DNA from: Channa striata
Taxonomy: Eukaryota > Chordata > Actinopteri > Anabantiformes > Channidae
Length of the DNA: 64,000 bases
NCBI GenBank assembly: GCA_033026295.1
Contig: CM065181.1
Location: 1,674,001 to 1,738,000, forward strand
Direction: 5' to 3'
Shown here: in pieces, positions 36,446-46,812 of the stretch
How the letters are laid out: every line of letters starts with the position of its first letter
How positions within the stretch are numbered: position 1 is the stretch's first letter
Made by a program: the position numbers and the translations under genes
The notes under the pieces: generated by a model
Databases searched by the model: none
What the model saw: only the letters and a program-made list of their open reading frames with translations
What the model was told of the DNA's origin: nothing

Positions 36446-36639
36446 CACCACCACCAACTCTGTCACCAACTGGATTTAACTAAGCCAACAGACAAGAGCC
36501 CTCCACTGGGTAATTACTGCACTTAGCAAGTTATTTAATCCTAGCTAATACAATAAGTGGCCTCTCTTGCCTGAACCGTGTTAGAAGACATCCTGTATCC
36601 TGTGGTCCTGGAAATGATGTGACTCTGTATCACAAAGGT

Positions 36640-36800
36640 CAAGTTTTTCATGCAAAAAAAAACAACTAAGGGCACCACAAAATTATTAAAATACTCTACC
36701 ACAGAGTCCAGACCTTAACCCTTATTGGAATCTTTGGGGTGTGCTGTGGTGCAACTCTCCCATCATCAATATGTTTTCAAAACTGAATGCAACTGTGGAT
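36640..36800 (+). pseudogene. Tc1-like transposase relic, C-terminal motif
   Basis: 36702-36749 translates to QSPDLNPYWNLWGVLW. Tc1 transposases have SPDLNPIE at this point, with the final catalytic glutamate. Here IE has become YW. Flanking bases are too decayed to read. Confidence 0.7.
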
Positions 36801-37736
36801 GGAAATAAATGTTCATTATATATTCATTGAAATTATGCTAGGCAGCTCTTTATGCAACAGCTCATTTGATTAAGTGAGTTATATGGTTTGTTTCAGTTCC
36901 TGGGTCTTTTCTCCCGCTAAGCCCACTCTGTTCTGATTGGCCAGCTTGCAGAAGTCTTTGTAAAACTGACCCTCAACAAAGAGAAGTGAAATTAAATAAT
37001 AATTGCCTCAGAATTTACTTTGTTAAAATTCCCTGGTACATAGAAAATATACAAGCGTATATTTTCACTTTAAATTGGTTAGTTGCTGAGCTGATTGCTG
37101 CATCGCATCATTTATGCTGACCAGCCATGGAATGTAAATACCAACCAGTGCAATAAGGGGGAACTCTCAAAAAGAATAAAGTAGTTTTCAGTTTACAAAT
37201 AGGGTTTCTACCTTTAAATGGGGCAGAAATAAAATACTTACTGTACTACAACTACTACTATTATTAATAATAACATGCTTTACTGCTCTCCTACCCTTTT
37301 TGGCACTGGTTTAATTTAAGATTAACCAAATTAGCAACAAATTGTAAATATAATTTCTCAAAAACATGGCATGATAAAAATGAATAAGGGTGAAGTGAAA
37401 TAACATCTCAAAATAAATTAGAGAAATTTAAATATTAAACAGTTTAGCTGTCACTGCAGTCAGTTCACATAGGATTGGAAATGCTGGGCTGCTATAGTGC
37501 TACTCAGCATCATGAATGAAAACTGTCTTTGCAGCATTTTTTGTAGATGTTTGGTAGAAATCTTTCCCGTCTGCTACAGATACAATAGAAAGCAGGTCCA
37601 TACTTAGTCTGTTTAATTTGGGGTGCAGTAAAAAAATGTCACTTTAGTCTTTGTCCTTATGCACATTTGGTGCTTTTAAGCAGCATGATAATATCTGACA
37701 AAAATACAGAAACCACCTCTATGAATGTTTAGAAGT
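36801..37736. other. No feature recognised in intronic sequence
   Basis: AT-rich DNA without a coding signal. Confidence 0.4.
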
Positions 37737-37880
37737 TTGCATGATCTCTCTCTGCTTGCATGGGTTTTCACTGGTTTTCTCCCACAGTGCAAGAACATGC
37801 ATGTCTAAATTGCTTGTAGGTGTGAAGTGGAGCGCTGATATAGACTGGAGACCCTGCCTCTTGCCCTATTAACTAGAAAG
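37737..37880 (+). repeat. Degraded RTE-type 3' tail repeat
   Basis: GGTTTTCTCCCACAGTGCAA, AACATGCATGTCTAAATTGC and GTAGGTGTGAAGTGG follow the landmark order of the repeat at 46440-46812. Confidence 0.5.
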
Positions 37881-38079
37881 GCATAGACATTTTGACAGGC
37901 ACTTGAAATGGAAAGCTTTTGGGATACTGGGGGTGCACTGCACCACCCCAACAACACTGTAGTTTCGGGCCTGATGGAAAGGTTTCGCAGACACGCTGCT
38001 TGCTTAACTTTAAATGAGGATGCACATGTTCCAAATCACCTCTTGTGTAAGAAACCGACTAACTGGGATCCAAACGCTG

Positions 38080-38308
38080 AAGTCACAACGAGACCAGGAA
38101 TGAGGGCAAACAAGAATTTATTTGAATGAAACAAAACCGAAAACAACATACACAAAAGAAGGCGCTCCTGCAAAGACAGGATGATAAATAAGGAAACAAA
38201 ACCAGAAAAACAAATCGCTCGCTAAATTTAGGAGGATAAGAAAAAGTCCAAACATAAAACGCTCTTAACAAAAGGTAAGAGGATAAACCGTCAAACAAAG
38301 CAAGAGAA

Positions 38309-38345
<37 letters not shown>

Positions 38346-38800
38346 CTGCACAAAACAGGACCAGTTAAGACTAAACAACAAAACGCTTTTACCAATCTGC
38401 TAACAAACCAGAAAACACTAACAAGAGGATATACCAACTAACCAAACCAAACACAAAGTTTTCAAAGCAACAAAGCAGATTACCGCAACGAACGAAGGCT
38501 GGTGGTCAGGGAATGGTCAAAAACAGGAGACAGGGTAGTAGAACAAGGAGACACACTAGCAATGAAGAAAACAAACAAGGGTGCTTATAAGGTGAATAGA
38601 TGATGATGATTTTCAGGTGTGATGGCTGAGGTCAAACAGAGGAGAGGAAAACAAGATGGGCTGGGGAGACTAAAGGAACCATAGGAGAACCTCAGCAGGC
38701 CAGGAGGGGAACTACAGGAACACACAGAGCACAAGGATGAAAAACAAAAAACATACAAGAAAACAAAACCAATACGAGAAATAAAACACCTAACTTCTGA
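38080..38800. repeat. A-rich interspersed repeat with a 33-nt poly-A run, class unknown
   Basis: Dense AAAC/AACAAA motifs, the poly-A run at 38310-38342, and phrases such as AACAAGAATTTATTTGAATG suggest a non-autonomous element read on one strand. No transposase or reverse transcriptase motif is present. The resemblance to 13140-13560 is in composition only. Confidence 0.4.
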
Positions 38801-39090
38801 CATCTTGATCCTCACCTTTAAATTATTTTCTCTAGTAAATGTCAACTACAGTGGTTTTCAAGGCATCCAGTAAAATAAGAAATCTTCCTTTTTGGTTATG
38901 TAAGTTTTTAAATGTGGCTGTGTTGGTTTTCTCCTTGTTTTAAGACAATCTGGCAGCAGGCTTACTGTTACTGGCAGGTCAGACAGTCTCATTACACTGA
39001 ATTTAATTGAGGGATTGAGGACAGACCAAACTGTACATTTTATGGCATTTTAATGTATTTTACACATTTACAATTCAGAGAAAAAATGGA

Positions 39091-40838
39091 TTCATCATAG
39101 CACAGAAACTGCACTGATTAAAGTCACCAACGATCTTCTTCTGGCTTCAGATAACGGACTTGTCTCTATACTAGTTCTGCTAGATCTTAGTGCTGCATTT
39201 GACACGTTAGTATTAGATATCATTAATCTATCTTTACAAACAGGATATGTACCAAAGGCCTATAAGGTAGTTGTAATCAAACCTCTACTTAAAAAACCTT
39301 GTCTGGATCCAGATGTCTTAGCCAATTACAGACCAATATCCAATCTCCCCTTTATTTCTAAAATACTTGAAAAAGTAGTTGCAAAGCAATTATGTGACCA
39401 CCTGCGCAGAAACGACTTGTTTGAAGAATTTCAGTCAGGATTTAGAGTTCATCATAGCACAGAAACTGCACTGATTAAAGTCACCAACGATCTTCTTCTG
39501 GCTTCAGATAATGGACTTGTCTCTATACTAGTTCTGCTAGATCTTAGTGCTGCATTTGACTTCATTGATCACAGAATATTATTACAGAGACTAGAACATG
39601 TTATTGGAATTAAAGGAACTGCACTAAATTGGTTTAAATCTTATCTATCAGATAGATTCGAATTTGTTTGTGTTAATGATGAATCTTCCAGAAACACAAA
39701 ATTTAGATATGGAATTCCACAAGGCTCTGTATTAGGACCAATACTCTTTACTCTATATATTATTAGAAAACACTCTGTCTTTTCACTGCTACGCTTGACA
39801 CGCAATATCATTATTAGAAAAAATCAATTAATCAAACTACAAGCATGTTTAAAAGACATAAGGGACTGTGAAATTTTCAAACTCAGATAAAACTGACCTA
39901 AAAGTCTAAGAATGTTTTACAACCATATTGCTAGTTTAGATTATATCTATCTATGAAACCTGATGAAACAAACCTACGGAACATCAATTAATCAAACTAC
40001 AAGCATGTTAACTCTCTAAAAGCCTCCAATTAATCAAAATGCTGCAGCAAGGACTGGATTGAAGTATAACCTTCATTAGCTTCCTTGGCTACCAATAAAT
40101 CATCCCACTAGACCAAGCTCCATCATATCTAAAAGATCCCAAAATGCAGGCCTACTTGTGGTTCCCAGAATTTCCAAAAATAGAATGGGAGGCAGAGCCT
40201 TTAGCTATCAAGCTCCTCTCCTGTGGAACCAGCTCCCAGTCCAGATTCAGGAAGCAGACACCCTCTCTACTTTTAAGACTAGGCTCAAAACCTTCCTTTT
40301 TGATAAAGCTTATAGTTGGTTATAGTCATGCTGCTATAGGCTTAGACTGCTGGGGGACTCTGCACTGTGCCACTTTCCTCTTCTCTTCATTCTCTCCTCT
40401 CACCCCACATCTATAATGTCACCACTGTATGACATTAACTCTGTATCTTCTTTGTCCCGTAGTCGTCTTTCTCCCTCTCGGTCTCTCTCTCCCTGTCCAC
40501 AGGTGTCCCCGGATTTGGTGCTGTGTGTCTTCCAGTGCGCAGCTACTGGTCCTACTAACCTGCCCAATGTTTTGTTGTTGCTTTTGTTGCTCTGTTCTTT
40601 TCTCTCTCCACTTTCCACTCTGCCCAACCGGTCAAGGCAGATGTCCGTCCACCCTGAGCCTGGTTCTGCTGGAGGTTTCTTCCGTTAAAGGGAGTTTTTC
40701 CTCTCCACTGTTGCCTATGGGTTTTCTTTAAATGTTTGTATAGTCTTGACTTTAATATGTAAAGTGCCTTGAGATGACCTTGTTGTAAATTGGCGCAATA
40801 TAAATAAAGTTGAATTGAATTGAATTGAATTGAATTGA
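39091..40838 (+). mobile_element. L2-like LINE, 5'-truncated and internally rearranged, TTGAA tail
   Basis: The only large LINE body in sense with gabbr1. It carries reverse transcriptase sequence, a C-terminal remnant at about 40130-40325, a 3' untranslated region and a TTGAA array at 40810-40837. A 113-bp block (39091-39203) duplicates 39448-39560 with one mismatch and sits before the segment that should precede it. The region 39760-40130 is a jumble with a 27-nt repeat at 39823 and 39983. It ends roughly 400 bp before the candidate 1b promoter. Confidence 0.85.
39300..39770 (+). pseudogene. L2-like reverse transcriptase fragment
   Basis: Motifs in order are NYRPISNLPFISKILEK, EFQSGFRVHHSTETAL, LLDLSAAFDFIDHRILL (first palm aspartate) and YGIPQGSVLGPILFTLYI. 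The FADD box that should follow is absent, because the sequence breaks up at about 39765. It is non-functional. Confidence 0.85.
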
Positions 40839-40850
40839 TGCAACAGGTTG

Positions 40851-40851
<1 letters not shown>

Positions 40852-40902
<51 letters not shown>
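40852..40902. repeat. (AAT)n microsatellite
   Basis: About 17 uninterrupted trinucleotide units, directly after the L2-like tail. Confidence 0.95.
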
Positions 40903-41209
40903 TCACACAGGCCAAAGAGAAAAGGGGGGTCAGTCGGTCCCTAAAGGTCTTATTCCCCCGGTAATCTTGAAATCTATTGTTCCGCCCATGGTCCCAGAAT
41001 GACAGACCTGAGAAGAACGAATGAGTTGGACTGGACAATTGGGATGTCCGATGATGGTCTCAATAAGACTTTGAAGAGTAGAGTAGTCTCCGAAGAATAG
41101 TTTTTGTAGATTTCAAATAAAGAATTAAATGGACAACAAACCAGGAACTCAAGAAAGACCGAAAAAAAAACCCCACAATGTCGAAGTTACTTTGGGAGAT
41201 AATTATTAT

Positions 41210-41800
41210 TAGTCCGTGCGGGCTGGTGGTGGAGGGGAAGACGTGAAAACAGAGAGCGCAGCGGGAGAGGAAGGAGTCGGAGGGACGCGCGGGCGGTGTT
41301 GCGAGCTTGCACATTCTGAGAGGCTGAGCATCCCTCCTCCTCCTCCTCCTCCTCCTCCTCCTCCCTCTCTCCATCACTCTCTCACATGCTGCTGCTGCTG
41401 CAGTCAGCCACAGTCGAACGCTCCCGTCATTTTCCTCTCGTCTCCTCCGGAGGAGCTAAGCGACTGTTTTCCCTGTGACCTTGCTTCGAACCGATCGCTC
41501 TCCGTTTAGAATGGATCGCATCCTTCGTTGCGCCCTTCGACGGGAGAGTGAGACGTGAGTCCGTGGGCGGAGAGATGACGAAGGGCACGTAAACGAAGGC
41601 AGAATATCGCCCTCCGTGTGTTTGTGTGGAAGCTTGTGGATGTTTCCTGAGGAGGGAAAGGGATGCGGCGTTAGGACCATCTGAATATCACGGAGCCTCC
41701 GCGAGTTCGCTTTCAGGACCGTGGACAGCGGGACGCGCGTAAAACCTCCTTCGATCACCTACTTGCTCTTTATCTTCTAGTTGTAGTTAGTAAGCAGCGA
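41210..41800 (+). promoter_or_regulatory. gabbr1: Candidate GABA-B1b (P2-type) promoter and 5' untranslated region
   Basis: A CpG- and GC-enriched stretch, unusual in this AT-rich window. It lies a few hundred bases upstream of the 1b start codon and includes GGGACGCGCGGGCGG. A half CRE (TGACG) lies near 41576. In mammals the 1b transcript arises from a separate promoter inside the 1a intron. The position fits, but no start site can be read from the sequence. Confidence 0.55.
41335..41364. repeat. (TCC)n microsatellite inside the candidate promoter
   Basis: About ten TCC units, forming a polypyrimidine run. Confidence 0.9.
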
Positions 41801-41880
41801 CGCCGGACAAATTTCCTGTCAAAGCCTTTCTTTCCCCCGCGATGTGTGATGTCTCATGAACTTAGAAGTAAAGTAAAAGT

Positions 41881-41943
41881 ATGATGACACTGTCTGCAGG
41901 TCTAAATCAGCTGAAGGATATTGTTTGGCAGCAAATCCATTGA
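41881..41943 (+). promoter_or_regulatory. Possible upstream ORF of the 1b transcript (20 codons)
   Basis: ATGATG starts a short frame ending at TGA (41941-41943). A second short frame runs 42030-42050. They matter only if this DNA is in the 1b leader, where they could lower translation of the receptor. No conservation evidence is available. Confidence 0.3.
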
Positions 41944-42129
41944 TTTGTTGCGTGCAGCCACGTCTCATTGTGCACTAACTACAGGAGTAGGCTGTCCTCT
42001 GATCCCTGAGGAGAATCAGTGTGCCGTCCATGGGAATTCAGCCCTCCTGACCCACGCACAGACTCACTGCAGACTCACAGTTGAACAGTACTGGAGAAAA
42101 GACTTGATCGCCTCCAGCATCCACAAGCC

Positions 42130-42390
42130 ATGACTCGCCTCTGCCAAATCCTCCTTCGCAGGTCTGTCCCCTGCTACTCCCTGATCCTGACCCTCACTCT
42201 CCTCCTCTCCTGCTCCTGCCCAGCTCTAGGCAAGAAGAAGCTTTATATCGGAGCCCTCTTCCCCATGAGCGGAGGCTGGCCCGGAGGACAAGCCTGCCTC
42301 CCCGCCGCTCAGATGGCTCTGGACCTGGTGAATAAGAGATCCGACATCCTACCGGACTACGAGCTGGAGCTGATACACTATGACAGTATG
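42130..42390 (+). CDS. gabbr1: gabbr1 exon: GABA-B1b first coding exon; 42230-42390 shared with 1a
   Basis: The start codon has a purine at -3 (GCCATGA). The first 34 residues look like a signal peptide: a basic start (RLCQILLRR), a hydrophobic core (LILTLTLLLS), then small residues before GKKKLYIG. From GKKKLYIG onward the sequence is the start of the Venus flytrap domain, with the near-invariant YIGALFPMSGGWPGGQ. The tryptophan there is a known ligand-contact residue (Trp65 in human 1b numbering). The exon ends DSM before GTGAGT (42391), phase 0. Compared with mammalian 1b the unique N-terminus is shorter. If the following intron were retained, translation would stop within three codons. 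Confidence 0.93.
42188..42229 (+). promoter_or_regulatory. gabbr1: 3' splice site for GABA-B1a embedded in 1b signal-peptide codons
   Basis: A pyrimidine-rich run (CTCTCCTCCTCTCCTGCTCC) leads to CTCTAG, with AG at 42228-42229. A 1a transcript would join here at 42230. The same bases encode the hydrophobic core of the 1b signal peptide. Phases match on both routes. Confidence 0.85.
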
Positions 42391-44871
42391 GTGAGTTACT
42401 AACTGTGGACTTCACACTTTATTCCTTTGACTGTGTAGAATCAGAACTGGTTTGATTTGTCACAAGCCACATGAGGTTGTACTTGCTTTACCAAAAACTG
42501 ACCAACACAAAAGAACGACTAGGCTTTATTGTACATCTTTCATTTAGCCATTTGCACTATATTCTATTTTACACTAAAGACACTGATTAACCAACGTTAA
42601 TAAGACCTGGTGGTTTGAATGTGGAGGTGGACAAGTGTCAGCAGACAGAACAATCTGCAGCTCCGTACACAACAAGCTGTGACACACTGTGTTGTGACAC
42701 CTGTTTCACGTTTCCCATGCTGACCACTGTCCACCACGGAACATTCAAACCATCCAATGGATTTAATGTTGAGGCTGACTGGTGAAACTGGTGAAAGCCC
42801 AGATTGCACAGTTTGCACTGATAGAATGATAGGATTGTAGTTTGGGTTATACAAACGAACGAATGGCTTTTCTAATGGTTAATAAATCATTTATTGTCAT
42901 TAGTTACAAACAATGTTTGAGTTGCTGCTGTAGGTTGCAGTGTAGTTGTAAATGTTGGATCATTGAACGCCATAATAGGAAAAGCCCTGCATTGATAAGT
43001 TTCAGTAATTTACTTGAAGGCTGATTATTTCCAATTTAATTCAAAACTTTGTTGTTACTAAAAACAAAGGCTAAACATCAACCACATTGTTTTCTTCACA
43101 ATGTGCCAGTGCAACACTTGTCATAGTTTATAAAGGATTAGTGATTTATTATTTATTAACAATTTATAAAGCCCTTAGTTTTAATAACACATTCAGAAAA
43201 GCATTATTTGTATCACTCTCATTAAGCCCAGATTGTTCTTAATGTATTAGTTAATTGTTACTCATATGTGATCACCACATGCATGATTACATTCAGTGTA
43301 CACCTATCTATCTATGTACGGGCACGCAGATGCAGTCGCTGAAAGAGCGTTAAATGCAGCGTTGAGGTCGTGAAAGGGGTCACAGGCACACAGAAATGTT
43401 CTAACTGCATCTGAGTACATTTGTATAAGAACAAGAGCTGTACAGTGTGCACAGGTTCAAACAGCACCACAATCTGTGCCAAATCTCACTGTTGGCTCAC
43501 CTTAGTAACTTTACCGTTTGTTTATTTTTATTGGCTTTTACTCAACTTGAATTGAATAAATCAGGAAATGATATGGCTAAGGAAACACACATATAAAAAG
43601 AAAGTAGTTGGACATTAAAGTAGTGCAATGAAAAATGGAGAAGCAAAGGTCAGAAGGATGTATGTGTATAAAATGAAAGGATGGCATCTAATTACATGCT
43701 TTCACCATGTCATGTGAGGCTGAGGAGCCTTGTTTGTCTTTGAAAATTGAAAAGTCAATCAATGAATGCTAGTTAGGAACAGTGTAAATTGCATCAGTGG
43801 GATTTAGTGCTGCATGGAATTTAGCAGAAGAAATGTTCATTTTCTTAGACCCACATCATGTACTAACCAGAACTGATCAATTTAAATACAGAGGCATGCA
43901 GAGGGAGGGGGGCTCCTTCTCCAGTGCTCCAGTAGTCTAAGGTAGAGACTACCAGGCTTATCTGTGCCCAGGCACCCAAAACAGCATTAACATCTGCACA
44001 GGGCCCCCAATAAAAAGCAAGAAATATGAAAATATAACCCAAACAAACAAAAAACTTTAGCTCCTGCTGACTCAAGCAGGCAAGCTAAATTTCAAGAGCA
44101 TTGCTGCCTTGTGGCAGACACAGACTGAACAAATCAGACATGTGGTGTCAGACTCAGTCAAAGACCAACTACGACCTGTCAGCTATTACAGAAGCCCAGC
44201 AATCAGTTCATTGATGGCATGAGCCTTTAAAGCAACATGAGACACAAGTCACGACAACATGCTGCATGACAAACAATCTGCGTCGACAAAGCAGAGCAGC
44301 TGTTACAAGCTCTAACAGCTAAGCTAACCACCCGGGACACCACGGTCACATACAGTTTATGAGCTTTAACTGGCATATGTCCTGACATGAGCTGCCTTTT
44401 GGAGCACTGCTGGGACTCATTGAGACACCCAAAGTCAAATTAAGAAACAAATATTTTCCTTTAGTGCATCAGTGTCTGGTGTGATTCAGGATTAGGGTTC
44501 ACGTTTTTGAAGAGCTGAAAATATTCAGAAATCAATAGTGGATCATGGTTTATCGTTTAACTGCTCTGTGCCCATCTTACTCCTCACCTGCAATTAATCC
44601 AATAAAACTGTACATTTTATTAATAGCTTTGAACTCCTTGCAGTACATCATTTGTCTTATTCTTTCATCTGTTTAGGCTCGGAAGCATGAGAGGAAGATC
44701 TGTTGGAGCTTTCATCTTTAGTGTCAGTGTTTGCAGCGTGAGCACAGATGTTTATATCATTACAGTCATTCATTTTTAATTGGTAAGATGTGGTTGTAGA
44801 GTTTCTAGCACTTGCGGATCATAATTTCAAACTGTCTCATTCTCTCAGTCTGCCTCTTCTCACCTGAGCCT

Positions 44872-44874
<3 letters not shown>
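42391..44874. other. No feature recognised; gabbr1 intron
   Basis: AT-rich intronic sequence. No coding match or clear transposon. Confidence 0.45.

Positions 44875-44904
<30 letters not shown>
44875..44904. repeat. (CA)15 microsatellite
   Basis: Fifteen uninterrupted CA units. Confidence 0.95.
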
Positions 44905-44906
<2 letters not shown>

Positions 44907-46439
44907 GTATAAATACACAGTTAAATGCACTGTGACAGGCTGGTGTTTTTTATGAGCATTACTCTGATTGGTTCGAGCTGCTCTGCATTGGATCCACACT
45001 TCAAAAGCCTGAAGGGGAGGAGGGAGGAGGGGGTGTAGAGGTTGGCATGACAACAGTAACCAAGACAACTGCAGTTCAAACAAACAGATTTGGCTCCAAG
45101 AAAAAGGCAAGATCATGCACCTAGTATCATTACACAAACAGGAGCAGATGGGTGGCTGGATGATATAAGCGTGTCCCTGTGAGAACGCCATATTGAGCTC
45201 CGTTAGCCAAATGTAAGAAGTGCTAGCTGGAGCACTCATCGATCACAGACCCTTTCACCACTCCACTGCTCTGCCAGGCCAGCTGCACATCACACTGAAC
45301 ATGCTCTGATGGATCTCCCGCTGATCACGGCCCAGCGCTGCATGGTGCAATGTCTGAAAGGCCAAAGAAAAAGACAGAAAAAAACAGCCTGCGTCATCAG
45401 GTGGTGAACAGAGCAGAACATGTTTTAAGCTCTTTTTTGAGCCTGTGATCTGGCAAAGAGATGATTAAATGTCTGTCCAGGTCCTGCAGTGTTGAAAGTT
45501 AAAGGCAGGTCCCAGAGGTTCAGAGTGGTATGGAGGGAGTGCAGATAGACCAGTAAAACTATCTAATTTGAATGTGTTGATGATTTCCCCTGAGTGCAAG
45601 GGTTAATCAATGAGTCCGCTGTAAGAAATGCAGCTCTGGATTACCGTGGGCCTGCTTTACAAACCAATCTATTTGATTCAGGACTGAAGAGGGCAGCTTT
45701 CTCTAAGCTGCTTGTTACCGAGCCTGTTGACTCAGTGTCATTAGGTGAGTAGAGGAAATCCAGCACATGCCTCAGCAGCCTCCTTTAGCTCCACAGGAAT
45801 GGATTTTACCCTCACAGACAGAATGTTTCACGGGCTGGTTGCTAGGGAACAGCTTGGGCTCGAGTGTATATCATGCCAACTACTGATGTTGGCAACCACT
45901 ACAGCAAGAAATTATGTTGAGCCCTTTAAAAAGGTTTGAACTGAAATGGTTCCTGACCATAATGACCCTCTGACTGAGCTGTTCCAAACACACAGAGATT
46001 CACTGAGCCTATGAGCATTTTCTTTCCATTTTTAAAAACTTCAATTTACCCCACAGAGCAATTCAAGTGGAGAGGTTCATTATTTAATTAAAGAGATCTC
46101 TTTAATCTTTTACACCTAATCCAGACTATTGAATATGAATTTGCTCTATAGTCAAACCTCAAAGGTTAGATAGGTTTTTAACTTTGATGTTATTGTAATT
46201 AGGACTGAAACTCTGAGGTTTATTCAAAAGCCATTTTTCCATGCAGTGTAAAAAGTAACGGTGTCCTGTTCTTGTCATATGATCAGAATTATCTTTACCT
46301 TTTATATAAAGAAATGTGAACCATAATGATATCACAGTTGTTCCAGGTTTTAAGAGAGGAAAAACAGATTTTTTTTTGTTTGTTTGTTTATAAAGTGTTG
46401 AGACTTCATTAAAATATACTGTGTGTGAATGGCTGCACA
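44905..46439. other. No feature recognised; gabbr1 intron
   Basis: No coding or repeat signal that I can support. Confidence 0.4.
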
Positions 46440-46812
46440 CGGGCAGCATGGTGGCGGCTTGTTTAGCACTGCCGCCTCACAGCTAAGAAAGTCCCAGTTT
46501 GAATCCCTGGTTGTCTGCAGTTTTTCTGTGTAGAGATGGCACGTTCTCCCTGTGCTTGTGTGGGTTTCCCCTGGTTTCCTACTACAGTAGGTACAAAAAC
46601 ATGCACGTTAGGTTAATTGGTGACTCTAAATTGCCCGTACTGTAGGTGTGAATGGTTGTCTGTCTGTCTGTCTCTCTGTGTTTGGCCTGAAATAGATTGG
46701 CAAACCGTCCAGGGGGGACCCCACCTCTGCTCCAGTGACAGCTGGGATACACTCCAGCTCCCTGTGACAGTGAACAGGGCAAGTGGCTTCAGATAATGGA
46801 TGGATGGATGAG
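46440..46812 (+). repeat. RTE-type 3' tail repeat ending in (ATGG)n, best-preserved copy
   Basis: CGGGCAGCATGGTGGCGGC, GCACTGCCGCCTCACAGC, CACGTTAGGTTAATTGGTGA, GTGTGAATGGTTGTCTGTC and a final ATGGATGGATGGATG run. It is the reference copy for the other fragments here. Confidence 0.8.

Noticed and set aside
36236..36469. Minus-strand frame with YIHS repeats
   Set aside because: Produced by the 12-bp tandem repeat at 36411-36445; no other coding support.
41921..42133. 70-codon frame overlapping the 1b start codon, a possible overlapping upstream ORF
   Set aside because: It begins at TTG and contains no ATG, so it is unlikely to be translated. The ATG-started short frames nearby are the better candidates.
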